Under the pieces are notes generated by a model. The model saw only the letters and a list, made by a program, of their open reading frames with translations, was not told the DNA's origin and did not search any database. A program made the position numbers and the translations under genes. This document shows positions 31,850 to 43,202 of a stretch of DNA of 64,000 bases, piece after piece. Location: assembly GCA_032433595.1 (NCBI GenBank), contig JASWJB010000078.1, forward strand, positions 62,001-126,000. The letters run 5' to 3'. This stretch comes from Conoideocrella luteorostrata. Taxonomy: Eukaryota; Ascomycota; Sordariomycetes; Hypocreales; Clavicipitaceae. Within the stretch, counting starts at the first letter, position 1. Each line of letters opens with the position of its first letter.

Positions 31850-33445
31850 TCATCCTGCTTGCTCGGTGGTGATCTCTTCCCGCACGTGCTTGCACCATTT
31901 GAGAATGGCTGCTTCGAAGTCTTGCCAGACTTCTAGTCCATTATTGTAGACCACTCCAAGAACGTCGACCTTGAGCAGCACCTCAAACCGGAGTTCGGCC
32001 GCCTTGACCCAGTAACGAAGGTTGTCAGCGGACCGATATGGCTTCTGCGTGTCGGTGTGGAAGGTTGGGATTGCTCCGAACCGTCTCCTAGATTTATCTA
32101 CCACAGCGTTGTGCAAGGTAACCAAACGCACGCCATTCTGTAGGCTCCGGAGGAACGGGGTCGGGCATTCGGAAGCTTCTGATAAAGGGATCCAAGCCGG
32201 AAGAGGTTCTGCCTCCGGGTCCATAGACATGAGGAATGCCCTTTCTCGCTCAAACTCCCGACCAGACCAGTCACCTCGCAGCCAGATCCAGCTCTCGCGT
32301 TCAACCCGCTCAGCCAACTCCATCTCCTGCTCTTTCTTCAAAATATCAAAAACGCTTTCGACCCAGGCGGCCATAGTCTTGATCTCTTCATCCTTCACCC
32401 CACCCTTAAAGTTTCTCGTAGCCATCTGTTTCAGTACTTCCATCACAGCCAAGAGGTCAGCCCGTATTTGCTTCTCAGACTTGATCGAGTCCAATCGATC
32501 GGGCATCTCATGTGCCGTGTAATACATCTTGGCTGCTCGGATGGCCAAAGTGACCACGTCGAGGATATGCATGCCTTGCAGTTCATACCAGCCTTGCGTG
32601 TTCTCCTCAGGCATGTTTGGCAATTGCGGGGTGTCAGGCGACACTTGAAATGAGCCAGTCTTGCGGGCCATCACTTCATCCAAGGCCTTCTCGGTGTCGT
32701 TGAGGCTTGTTTCCAGCTCTGCCTTCAATTCTTCTATCCTCGGAGGCTTGGGAATCGGCTCCTCCTTCTGATGATATGTGCTGACTGTCGGGGGCAGCAT
32801 GCCCGGATCTGACTCGGCAAAGCTATCGTCAAAGTATTCTTCGTCCACATCATCTGTCGGAGATTCAACTGCGGCATTTGACTCCATGTCATGACCGCTT
32901 AAATCAGCGGTGTTACCCGTGGAAACAACATAAGACAAGTCTGAGTCCGAGCCATCAATAATGGGAAGACTGCTCGTCCCTTCAAGGAGCGACAGGTCCA
33001 GGGTGGCGCGCTGATGGGGTCGTTTGCGAGCGAACTGGCCACCCTTGCCGTCCAAGAGGCCGGTTCTAGCAAAATAGTACTGCAAATGAGCGATGCTCCC
33101 CAAGCTCATGACGCTGTCTCTCGATCTGGCACTGGCAGCAAAATCTGTGGTTTGTGGTCGAACATATCCCCTTCGTCGGCCCTTGCTGTCCACACTATGT
33201 GTTGATTGCCTCGAAATGTTGGACACATCCGACTGTCTTGACGACCGATATGACCCGGAAGAATGGCGGGAGAAAAGTTCGCTCCCAAGGGAGTCTCGAG
33301 AGCTCACCTCAGTTCCCGACCCATGCGACATAGACGAGGCAGTTGACACGCATCGGGACAGCTCAGGACAGGCACCAATAGCTAGTGTGAGCGAGGCGTC
33401 GGGAGACGCGGGACGGTGCATCTGATGCTCGTTGACAGCAGCCAT
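31850..33445 (-). CDS. Unknown protein with Ser-rich N-terminus and conserved helical C-terminal half, 531 residues
   Basis: The frame from the ATG at 33445-33443 (MAAVNEHQMHRPASP) runs without a break to TGA at 31852-31850. Residues 1-220 are Ser/Arg/Asp-rich and probably disordered. From about residue 240 (PPRIEELKAELETSLNDTEK, a short coiled coil) the protein is ordered and helical: MHILDVVTLAIRAAKMYYTA, RGDWSGREFERERAFLMSM, GVRLVTLHNAVVDKSRRRFG, FHTDTQKPYRSADNLRYWVK, and a C-terminal KVDVLGVVYNNGLEVWQDFE. This reads as a conserved fungal domain but I cannot name it. The open frame continues upstream to a stop at about 33585 without an ATG, so an additional 5' exon is possible; a GTTTGT donor near 33706 and a CCTAAC branch plus acceptor near 33575 would fit in phase, but that upstream exon has no in-frame ATG. 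Confidence 0.75.
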   Translation of the reverse strand: MAAVNEHQMHRPASPDASLTLAIGACPELSRCVSTASSMSHGSGTEVSSRDSLGSELFSRHSSGSYRSSRQSDVSNISRQSTHSVDSKGRRRGYVRPQTTDFAASARSRDSVMSLGSIAHLQYYFARTGLLDGKGGQFARKRPHQRATLDLSLLEGTSSLPIIDGSDSDLSYVVSTGNTADLSGHDMESNAAVESPTDDVDEEYFDDSFAESDPGMLPPTVSTYHQKEEPIPKPPRIEELKAELETSLNDTEKALDEVMARKTGSFQVSPDTPQLPNMPEENTQGWYELQGMHILDVVTLAIRAAKMYYTAHEMPDRLDSIKSEKQIRADLLAVMEVLKQMATRNFKGGVKDEEIKTMAAWVESVFDILKKEQEMELAERVERESWIWLRGDWSGREFERERAFLMSMDPEAEPLPAWIPLSEASECPTPFLRSLQNGVRLVTLHNAVVDKSRRRFGAIPTFHTDTQKPYRSADNLRYWVKAAELRFEVLLKVDVLGVVYNNGLEVWQDFEAAILKWCKHVREEITTEQAG

Positions 33446-36400
33446 GTTGGATGTTGCAGTGTCGTATATGCCGGGAGAAAGGGGACCGTACAAGCTATCG
33501 GAGAATGATTTCGGTAGGAATGAAGAGCGGCCAGAGCTGAGGTGCTTGCCAGTGCCTCCGGGTTCGTCGATGTCGTCTTGGTTGGGTTAGGAATTAGACC
33601 GCGGGCGGCCCGGTGGTTGATCTAGCGCATAAACAATATGAAGCTCAGGCTGCGGCTCGACCATGCGGCGCAAAGAGCTCCGGGCAACAAACGAGACAGC
33701 TGCTCGTGGCGGCAGCGGAAGAGGCGGATTAAGAAGACGCTGCGTCCTCGCTCTGCGCCGGGAAAGCAAACGGTGTGTCGAGAGCGCGATGTAAGGCTGG
33801 GAAGTGAAGATTGCGGAAGACCTGAGGAAGGCCAGAGTGGGTGATCAAGGTCAGGGGTTCGGCCACCTAGGACCGAACTGGCGATAGCCTGGTTGGCTGA
33901 TGGATGGACAGGATTAGGTGTAGGAGACTCGAAATTGCGTCCAAGACGCCCGCCTGATGGTTTATACCCGGGCCTTGCCACAAAAGAGGCGGGGGAGAGA
34001 CGGCTTGGCCTACTCCGTACTGAGTAGTCCGTAGTATTCGTCAATTCGGCCTGGACGAACTGTATTATATTACGGCGGAGTACTGGGCAGGGGTCGAGAT
34101 TAATGAATGGTCACCGCAGGCAATCAGGAGCGGCTTGTGACAAGGAGTTAACCACGATGTTAGAAAAAAGTTGGCAGATAACCCAGCAACGCGGTGGTCG
34201 ATCTATTTCAGTTCGTGCCTGGACTTGGTGAACGGAGCAGTTGCCGCCGTGCTTGCAGATAGCGGAAAGAAACGGATATTAGTTATGAGGATGCCTTTTT
34301 GAAAGGTTTCCAAATCCGATGCGCTGAAGAATCAAGGGTCCAGATGCATGTGTCCTGGCCGCCGAACACAAAGTTCACCCCTTGTTAATGAATGCCGGCT
34401 TTTTGCTGGACGGAGCAGCTACAGCTAGTTGGCGCTTGGCGTCCGGGTTGTCCTGAGCCAACGTAGCAAAGTGGCCAATCAGGGGCGGTTAGGACGACGG
34501 GAATGTGCCTGTTGAGGCAGGTAAGGCACCGTGTAGGTGCCGGTACCCGTTGGCGCTGTTAAAGATGTGCAGCCAGGTCAGTCAGTGCTGAACTGCTGTT
34601 GCCATTGACCATTTGTGAATATGTCTGTGACTGGCCGTTCGACATGAAAAAAAGAATAGGAAAAGAAATGCTTTCACAAACTATGCCGCGATGGTTTTGG
34701 CACTCTTCCGCGACAAAGAAGGGTTGACTGGAACTAACGGCAGGTAGCGATGCGTGAACAAATGAATCAGTGCTGCTACAAATGGTGTGTACCAGTACGG
34801 GCAAGGACGGCGGGGTATGCGTGGTAGGTCAAGGGTATCGGAAGGGCAGGTACGTTTCACTTATACGTCTTGCTGGGCTGCTGCCACGGTAATGCGCCGC
34901 AGGGAGTCTTTAACAACAGTCCATCAGGGCGCTGAAAATAGTCTTAAACAACTACTCCGTACTCCATACGGAGTAACCGTACTAGTATACAACCACAATC
35001 CAGGCAGCCCTGGCATTTGAAATCGATGCTAGCACTGCCCCGTATTGAGCGCTAGATTAGGGAAGCCATATGGGTTTGGTTCTAAAGTGTCCTGGGCGTT
35101 GCTGGCTGGCCTTGCGCTGCAATGTGATGCCGTTCGTTGTCATATCCCAGGGCAACGCACGGAAGTGCCTAGTAGTGGAAGGCGCCACAGTCAGCGAGGC
35201 ATCAGGCAGCCCGGTACCTGGTACCAGGCACCTGCTCCTGGTGGCCGCGTAAATCTGCACGTATTTCCGGCAACACCAGGCCTTGGCTGGAATGCGCGTC
35301 TGACCACGAGCGCCATCCCGCATATGTGCACGTTGCTATGACGGCCGTTCAAAGGAGACAAGAATGTGCTCATCTTTTCGTGCTAATAGTGCCGTGTTTG
35401 CCCACAACATCATGCTAATGTACGAAGTATACGGAGTAGCCGGTGGATCTTCCATGTTTGTCTTTTCGCACACGGTCCGGACCTACGTCCGCCCATCGGG
35501 CGGCTTTGTTCATGTTGGGGAAATCGCTGCAGGGACTGAGGAGAGGTACATTATCTACTCCGTACTGCTGGCTTCTTGTCCAATCTTGATTTAGAGCACC
35601 AATGGATCTGGATTTACAGTTCAGACTGCGTGGCTACTGGGACATTGCACAGAGGTACCGGAGCAAAATTTTGCTGGTGGTGAACGAACCAACAACTGTT
35701 CTTGGCCCAACCCCAAGACTCCGACAAATTCGGCAGGCATGTTCGTGCATGATTGTGATGTGGTGTTATTAAAGCACAAATGCTCGAATGGATGACGACG
35801 ACAGCCATCCAAATAACAGACACCATAACCTATAGCACTGATATTTCATCACTGCTCTGACACATGACGTGCCTGGTGATCATGTCGCGGCGGCGCTACT
35901 GATAACTCCAAAGAGCATACGGAGTACTCCGCACATTGGAAGTAACACTCTGAGATTGATTGGATGATCCAGGTGCTTTTACCCACCTGAGACAATTTCA
36001 AGGGAAAGGGTGCCAGACAAGCAGAGCCGGCAGTTTCGAAGGGACTGTGGTCGGGTGAACGTGTTTTTGCGGGATAATTTTGGCTATTCCGTCGGGAACA
36101 AAATTGTAAAACATTGTCTTGGGCGTGTAATACAGTGTTTTGGTTCCGGTGGCGTAATACGGGATTGTACTCCAGCCCTACAACGGCTTACTTAAGTTGG
36201 TAGTTTGATTGTGGCGTTGTCTGAAGCAATTATCATGGATTTTGCTCGCACGAATTTCTTGTCCAACTGTTGCATTAGTTAGCCCTCAATAGTACTTGAC
36301 TGATGGCCGATAATTACTAGTATCTGCGTGGAAATTTTAGGAGTTCCACTAGACCGAAGCGCCGTACAGTTAGGAATAATGCTCTTTCCCCTTTATGCTA

Positions 36401-38040
36401 GAAAAAAACAGAGAGAAGAAGGAAGGAAGAGAGGAAGACGGAAAGAAGGGTCGTGGTCCCTCCGCCAGCAAAGGATGACCCACGTCAAATGTCTAGGGGT
36501 GATGCTCATCTCATTCAACAGGGATAAGGCACTGGTAGTTATACAAAGTAATATCACGCCAGAAGCCGAGCTATAGTTCGTGCTACTCCGTTCGGTACAT
36601 GCTGATGAACTTACTCCAGCTTGCGGTGTCATGTCATCAACGGCACGACTTCGCTCTTCGCTCTCTGGATCACATGCTGAGAGCGCCGTAGAAATACTGC
36701 AAGAGACCTGAGTGGGCAAGGTAAACTTTGCAAGGCGCGTTGGATGGAGACGCGACGACACCGTCCGATGTGTCGCACAATACGGAGTACGGAGTACTCT
36801 TCAGAAGCAAGTAAAGCCCATCTGGCCAACCAAACCAGTCGACGACGATGACCTGGAGTGTGTCGAGTAGTTTCCATTGGCGCTGCGACATGCATCCACT
36901 TGGTTTCTTCCTACTAGTATGATAGGTAGTGGTGGAAATGGTTTGGGTGGGCGTGATTGGGTTTTAGCTAAAACACAATGGGCAGGAACAGGACGTCAGT
37001 TACTGTGCCACGTCCGGAGTAACTAATCCGTACTCTGATGATATCAAAGAACGAACCGCCCAAGTGGTGATATGTTTGAAAGACCATGGAAGGAGATGGA
37101 TATGATCAATGGTAACTACATGTTCTAGGGTTGTCTGCACATTGATCATCAGGGCGACTGGCAAAAGATGCATAACCATATTATGCAGCACCTAGCATGG
37201 AGCCTGGAGTGTGTACTACACCAATGCATTAGGCTTTAGACCTGCCTGGAGGTTGCACCAACAGATCCCTTGGTGCATGACTGTCCATGCATCTCGGAGC
37301 TTTGATGGCGAGCGCAGTATTAACTCGTTTCAGCTTCTTCTCGACACGTCCTTCTTTCTTTTTCCAAACAAGAAAGCAGCTCATCACCCAGGGCAGTCAA
37401 AAGTTGCGTCTTCTTATTCGCTTTTCTGAGTCTTCTCATTCGCTTTTCTGAACACTGCCTTGCACTCGTACGCTGTAAGTTGCTCTCTGCCCAATACTTC
37501 TTCGCCAGGCCTCGGGTGGAGGCCGACGATGCGCCAGTCCCCCGTCCACATCCTTCTGCTCCCTGTCTGTCCTCGGTGTGTTCTGATCTAGGACCCGCGT
37601 GGTAATGTTAATTTGCTCTGTAACACGGAGTGTTATTATCATCATTATATTGTTGTTTGAGCTCCATCTCGCCTCGTCATCCTCTATCTTCCCTTTCTTG
37701 GCCCGTTGATCTTCCTCACTTCCTCCAACCAAACTTGGTCCCTCTTTGCCCGAGCCTGATCGAAGCCAAGCCCACCCGCGCATCAAGGGCCACAGGAACT
37801 CCTGGCAGCTCCTGGCTTCTGGCCGGTGAGCAGGTTAACTGGCGCTTTTCAGGGGGGACTGCGCAATCGGTCGTCGGTCCAGCCCAATCGACTCCAGATT
37901 GCAGCATTTATTCGCATCGCATCAGATCAAACCAGGCTCGACGTTTTTCTCTCATCAGGCTCTAACACGTGCAGCAGAGGCATCGACGACACATTGACGC
38001 CAGAACCAAACGAGACCATCTCCTGCACAAAGAGCGCCAC
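33446..38040. other. Gene-poor block, about 4.6 kb
   Basis: No coding frame here is convincing. The block holds eight exact copies of TACGGAGTA or its reverse complement (34011, 34953, 34967, 35430, 35556, 35918, 36781, 36788), many of them close together or overlapping. The right end (from about 37440) is C/T-rich on the plus strand and is probably the promoter and long leader of KAR9. A long noncoding transcript cannot be excluded from sequence alone. Confidence 0.5.
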
Positions 38041-38096
38041 TGCTGCATGTCGCCGCATGTCGCCGCATGTCGCTGCACGTTGCTGCACGTTGCTGG
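38041..38096 (+). repeat. 10-base tandem repeat in the KAR9 leader region
   Basis: About five and a half copies of a TGCTGCATGT/CGCCGCATGT-type unit lie head to tail. Several copies contain ATG, so if this part is transcribed it adds upstream start codons before KAR9. Confidence 0.85.
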
Positions 38097-38814
38097 AGAC
38101 CGACCGCACAGACTGCCGAGTAACCACATCGCAGCCCAGACAGGACCAGCCAGACAGGCAACATTCCCCTATCCTCGCAGCCTCGCATCAACTATCACGT
38201 ATCCCACCTGTACGCCGTGCGCTCACTGGAACACCACCAATAGACCTGTCAGGCGGGATCATCAGCCAAACCGTCCTTCGCCCACAGAAAAGAGTATCTA
38301 CGTGGCACGCGGGTGAAGTGAATCTCTGGTTCTCTGGAGATCCCCAGTCCCGCTTTTTGCTATCTCGGGGTCAGTCATTGAAGCCCTCGCCGGAAGAGTG
38401 AATCGAACCACCCAGTTCAGCTTCATTCACTCCTTAGGCTACTTACACAGTCTATGGTCCTGCTGCCGTCTCGGCACTTGTGCAGATACCTCTCTCGTGA
38501 CGGGGGGACTCGCCATTCCTGCCGGGTGATTTGACCACAGCAGCTAGTTCGTTCCAGCCTACTAGTTCAGTTAGCCAGTCGCCAGCTTACTGGCCTACCA
38601 CCCTACCAGTCACCCTCGATTGGACTATTGGACCACAACAGTCCACCCGTCCACGCCGTTCCGCGGATCCACTCCCCTGTTCCACCATTGCTCCTCACAC
38701 ATTGGAAGGGTTTCCGGCTCCCATCAGCGTGCAGTGAGTGTACGGAGTGCCCTCAGTGCCTGTGGCCCCTCACTACTGCTGTGCTGTACGGCGCGGGCCA
38801 GCATCTGATCGACT
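38097..38814 (+). promoter_or_regulatory. Probable KAR9 promoter / long 5' leader
   Basis: C/T- and A/C-rich sequence with few purine runs, as in fungal leaders. Contains short upstream open frames starting with ATG (for example at 38531 and 38620). Assignment as leader is inference from composition and position. Confidence 0.4.
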
Positions 38815-41800
38815 ATGACCACCCAACAGCCCATTGGTGGTGTCCTGCAACGCCCCGCCCCAGTGTTAGCACTCAGCGCTGCTATCGTCGACAACGACCA
38901 CCACGCATCAGCCTTGCCTAGCCACAACCTTGAAAACCAGCAACACCCTGACAACGGCAAGCATCAACACCAAAATGCGGTCTGCGGCGTACTGAGCTTC
39001 ACCAACGTTGCCAACGAATTAACACAACTCCCGGTCCCGCGTGCCACATTCGCGTCCGCCTCTGCCTCGATTTCCAGTGTTGCCAATCCAGACGAGGCCA
39101 AGATCATCCACATCCCTTTAGACACGCCTGCCTTGAGTCGCAGCACCACCAATAACACCAGCCGGTGCTCCAGCAGCGGCAGCTTGAACAGCTGCACCAC
39201 AAATCCCTCCTACAACAGTAGCTCGGCTTACACACACGCGCCGCCCGCGTCCGTGCAGCCTCAACACCACCAACCTCCGCCTTCGGCTATCCGCAAAACC
39301 TCGCCTGGTCTCGCCGCCAGACTCAGAGCTCTTGGGTTTGGAGCCTCCAAGCAGTCTCCCTCCCCTGCTACTTCCCAGAACCCACACGACCATATCGGTC
39401 GTCTTAACGAACAGCAATTACGGCAACTCGACGAGAAACACCAGGCCAACTCCATTAGCTCCATCATTTCCAGGCGCGGTCGGCCTTGGAAAGGCGCGGG
39501 CGCCTCCACGTCGGCCTCGGTCAATTCGACTGCCCAACGCGTCGTCGCTGCCGAATCTCCTCAGCTGCCTGAGATACGAACGCCAGAACCGCTGGCCATG
39601 GACACGCAGAAGTACAGACTGCCAGACCATACCAATGGCAATGGTACCAAAGTAACGCTCGACACCAGACGGGAGCACATCGAACGTACAACTCGTCCAG
39701 CTTCACCTCCAGAGGCGATTCCTCCGCCGCCGCCTCCAAAAGACACGCCGCCTCTCGCCACGCCTGTGACACCCCCGGCTGTGACGTCCCCGAGTGACTT
39801 TGTCCCTGGACTGAGTTCATACTTCACTCCAGGGCATAACCGGCCCGGCTCCATATATACGCTGTCTCGGGCCTCATTTGCGAATCAGCTTGCTCAGCTA
39901 ACTTCACTTCAATTGCCCGATGCCGAATCGCTATCAAGTAAAGTATCCGCTATTCGAACAGCTCAAGTTGCTACAAAGGCTCTCGTAAATGCCTCCGAAC
40001 AAATCAGAAGCTGGATTGCCAAGGCTCAAGAGGTCATTGGCGGCCTCGACAGTGAGGATGATGTGGAATGGGCAGCCGCTGGAGGGCGGGAAGGTCTGGA
40101 GGAGGTTGAGAATGCCATCACCCGGTTCGAAGACCTTATCAACGCCTACGTCGGCGCCATTGAGCAGCTTCAGCAGCGAAATGATATTGCCCATGTGCCT
40201 TCGGAAGATCTAAAGAGGGCCGTTTCCCAAATGGAGTTGATCATCGACGAGTGGGCTCACATCCGAGCAACGCTGAACACCGTACGGGTACAGGTTGAGA
40301 TTGCTATGGAATGGGAAGAGCTGTGGAACAGTGTGCTGGGTGACATTCAGGGCGAAATGGACGAGCTTAGCCGCCTGGTTTTCGAAATGGAAGAGCGTCG
40401 CCACAAAAGCGCTGTAGCAGCGGCCGGCGCTGACGTTGACATTGGTGATTTGGAAACCATTGTTGAAGACACGCCACCACCTGGTGCAAGACTGCAAGCT
40501 CCAAATCGCTTCAGCCTGGCCAACCTGCCCATGAGCCCTAGCTCTCCCAGCACCCCTGGTCTTTCGCAGGATGACTCAAGTCTGTTAGCCTTGTTTGCGA
40601 GGATGCAACCCTTGCGAGCATCCTTGGACTTTCTACCAATGCGCCTATCCGTATTTGAGGCCAGAGCTGAAAAGTCATTTCCCACAGCATGCGAAGAGCT
40701 CGAAATGCGCCGCAGCGGTCTGGATGCAAGCTACAGAAAGCTAGAAAAGGATGCCGAGTCACTGCGCAAGGAATTGGGCGAGGATCGTTGGGTGATTGTG
40801 TTCCGTGGAGCTGGGCGTCAAGCGCAGAAGATGCACGAGTCTGTTCAGCGATCCTTACTTAAGCTTAGCGAAGCCATCGACATCGAAGTGCACTTGCAAT
40901 TACCGCCTACAATGATGAAGAAGATAGAGAGCTACGAGGCCAAGAAGACCCATTATGGGCCCGCGATTGAACGGGTGCTTTCCATCATTGACAAGGGCGT
41001 CAAAGACCGACTGACTGTAAATGGTGAGATTCTTCGGCTCCATCACGACATGCAGACGCGGTGGGAATCCCTGAAGGCCCAGATGCGAGAGATGGACGCT
41101 GTCGTCGACGACATTCAAGCCGACAGAAAGAGCCAACAGTTGCGAGACTCGGTATCAAGCATGCTTTCCAATGACCGATCAACTATCGGGAGCGGGCGGG
41201 ATACTCCTGGTAGCTCTCCACCATCGTCGGTCATCATGACTTCTCTTGGCTTCGATCCTCATACGCCTCTACCGAAAGGCAAGGGAAGATCACCGAACGG
41301 CAACATAAGCAATGTTCCTCAGTCTGCAGGCAGAAGGCACTCGTCTTTGCCAGCGCCGCCAGCCCACCTGAGCCGGAAGAATGGGCCAAGGCTATCGACA
41401 ATTGCGAGCTCTACTGCTGCAACACCCGCCAGCAACGCGAAGACTGCTCGACGACCAGGCTGGAATGGATCCACAAACACATCCGATCTTGATACAGGGC
41501 ATCACTTCAAACCTCTAAGCTTGACTACCCCAAGCCCATATTCAAAGATAACACCCAACACACAACGATCCGTGTCTGCCCTTACACCTTCATCCGCATC
41601 AAGACTTCCCACTCTCCGGGGGGGGTTTTCTCGTGCGGCCTCGGAGTCACCAAAGGTGGACGACACCCCATCCAGAGGCGGCCATTCTCGGCTCTCCTTC
41701 CGCGAACGACTCACGTCTCCTGGCCCTTACTCGCAGCAAGCTCTCTCTAAGCCGCGCTTGACTGCTCAAAGTTCCATGTCTGCACTGTCTTCGAAGCGAC

Positions 41801-42033
41801 GAGTCTCGCTGCAACCGTCGGGTTCTGAGGCTGATGCAGAGGAGAACCAATTGCCCCGTCCTGCTAGCTCTTTGGCTTCAAGTCATCGACGGACAAGCCT
41901 TTTGCCACACTTAAAGGGAAAGTCGGAAGGGAGCACTGGCCGTGCTAGTCCCCAGCTACTCGCTGGTAGTCACATGGGCGGTCGCAAGCCTGCCGTTGAG
42001 CCCAAGGATTTGAAGCCGAGATGGCGCCACTAA
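38815..42033 (+). CDS. KAR9: Karyogamy protein Kar9 homologue
   Basis: Single-exon gene, 1072 residues, starting MTTQQPIGGVLQRPAPVLAL. A helical KAR9 domain occupies about residues 365-775 (LPDAESLSSKVSAIRTAQVA, SEQIRSWIAKAQEVIGGLDS, AVSQMELIIDEWAHIRATLN, SYRKLEKDAESLRKELGEDR, LHHDMQTRWESLKAQMREMD). The rest is Ser/Pro/Thr-rich: the first 365 residues contain a Pro run (EAIPPPPPPKDTPP), and the basic C-terminal tail has many SxLPxP- and SRLP-like short motifs (ASRLPTLRGGF, KPRLT), the style of EB1 (Bim1) binding sites. Known role: links microtubule plus ends through Bim1 to myosin and actin, orienting the spindle and moving nuclei. Length exceeds yeast Kar9 (644). Converges on SGS1. Confidence 0.93.
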   Translation: MTTQQPIGGVLQRPAPVLALSAAIVDNDHHASALPSHNLENQQHPDNGKHQHQNAVCGVLSFTNVANELTQLPVPRATFASASASISSVANPDEAKIIHIPLDTPALSRSTTNNTSRCSSSGSLNSCTTNPSYNSSSAYTHAPPASVQPQHHQPPPSAIRKTSPGLAARLRALGFGASKQSPSPATSQNPHDHIGRLNEQQLRQLDEKHQANSISSIISRRGRPWKGAGASTSASVNSTAQRVVAAESPQLPEIRTPEPLAMDTQKYRLPDHTNGNGTKVTLDTRREHIERTTRPASPPEAIPPPPPPKDTPPLATPVTPPAVTSPSDFVPGLSSYFTPGHNRPGSIYTLSRASFANQLAQLTSLQLPDAESLSSKVSAIRTAQVATKALVNASEQIRSWIAKAQEVIGGLDSEDDVEWAAAGGREGLEEVENAITRFEDLINAYVGAIEQLQQRNDIAHVPSEDLKRAVSQMELIIDEWAHIRATLNTVRVQVEIAMEWEELWNSVLGDIQGEMDELSRLVFEMEERRHKSAVAAAGADVDIGDLETIVEDTPPPGARLQAPNRFSLANLPMSPSSPSTPGLSQDDSSLLALFARMQPLRASLDFLPMRLSVFEARAEKSFPTACEELEMRRSGLDASYRKLEKDAESLRKELGEDRWVIVFRGAGRQAQKMHESVQRSLLKLSEAIDIEVHLQLPPTMMKKIESYEAKKTHYGPAIERVLSIIDKGVKDRLTVNGEILRLHHDMQTRWESLKAQMREMDAVVDDIQADRKSQQLRDSVSSMLSNDRSTIGSGRDTPGSSPPSSVIMTSLGFDPHTPLPKGKGRSPNGNISNVPQSAGRRHSSLPAPPAHLSRKNGPRLSTIASSTAATPASNAKTARRPGWNGSTNTSDLDTGHHFKPLSLTTPSPYSKITPNTQRSVSALTPSSASRLPTLRGGFSRAASESPKVDDTPSRGGHSRLSFRERLTSPGPYSQQALSKPRLTAQSSMSALSSKRRVSLQPSGSEADAEENQLPRPASSLASSHRRTSLLPHLKGKSEGSTGRASPQLLAGSHMGGRKPAVEPKDLKPRWRH

Positions 42034-43202
42034 GACGCAAGTCGCGAGCGGTTCTGTGATTGTCAAGGATATTATTTGCGGCCATTTCTTCCCCAGAACA
42101 GCCCATGAGCTTGCGATATGACTCCACCTTAGATCGCATGGAATCTTGCGGATGTACGGAGTACACCAACCATAATTAAGCCCTTACGTTTACGGCAACG
42201 CAGATGTACTCAAAAACTTTTGTTTCACTTTTTCATATAGCGCGGCGCACTGGGTAGAATCATACACAAACGAACTCTGGAGTTGGAGCATGGAAAATAG
42301 CTGCAGCCAATGCTTTGACGTGTACCACTTTTTTGCACAGCACTTTTTTGCTTCCACGATGGAAATACTTTTTCCTTTTCTCTTTTGTCTTGCGTGCCGC
42401 CTTTATTTCCTTCCATTTTCATGTCCATTTTCATGCCAGAGCGCATCAAGCATTTCCGCGATGCTATTATTCACTCGTACGGGCAATAATAATATGGGCA
42501 ATACGGCCTCGTCTCATGTTAATTACGCTTGTGGCTTGTTGAGTAGATTTTATCATGAGATTTTTACTTTTGCTTTGCTGCTGCTACCGCTTTGCTAAGC
42601 TCGAGTCCTATTCTAAGCTAGCGTTTTGCTACGACGACGAGCTCAACGTTGGAAGAAAATAGGGTCTCACATGACTGCATGATGGGAACGCGGTTGGGTG
42701 TGGTGTCGTATCCACATATATATTTATACCCATGTTCATTTTGCTCTGCTGCCCAAAATATCCACATCCCACATTACATGTATCATTGTGTCATATATTT
42801 CTGTATGGCCTCGGTAAATGTCATCGTAATAGTCAACCGGTGCCAAAAGTCCCGAAACACAAACACACGTAATGAGGCCATTGTGAGACGTCATAAGTTC
42901 TAGCTCATTTATAATGAAGACCCAGCGTAGGGGATTTTCGCCCAAGAAACGCCGAACAAAAAGTTTGCTGCCTGCTGAGTGGGCGCCGTCTGTACATCAT
43001 AAGCCCCCTATTTACTTGACGCAGCCGCCATACCACCCAGACACACCACATATATATACACCTCACCTTGATGATTTTTGTTTTTTCATGTCAACCCATA
43101 ACTCTTGTCCTTTCATCATGTATTTTTCCGGCCAGTTTCTGAACAGCAATAAGCCAGTAGGCGGGGCAGGCGGGCAGGCGAGCAAAGGCCAGCCGGGTTT
43201 TA
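42034..43202. other. Convergent intergenic region KAR9/SGS1
   Basis: Holds both 3'UTRs, with one copy of TACGGAGTA at 42155-42163. T-rich around 42330-42420. No gene supportable. Confidence 0.6.

Noticed and set aside
28035..33445. A secondary-metabolite cluster around the methyltransferase and the ABC transporter remnant
   Set aside because: No synthase, P450 or regulator is present, and the transporter is dead and separated by a chaperone gene.
33622..34044. 140-codon minus-strand frame that could be a 5' exon of the 531-residue protein gene
   Set aside because: It starts at a non-ATG codon, holds no useful in-frame ATG and contains a copy of the noncoding 9-mer; splicing in phase is possible but unsupported.
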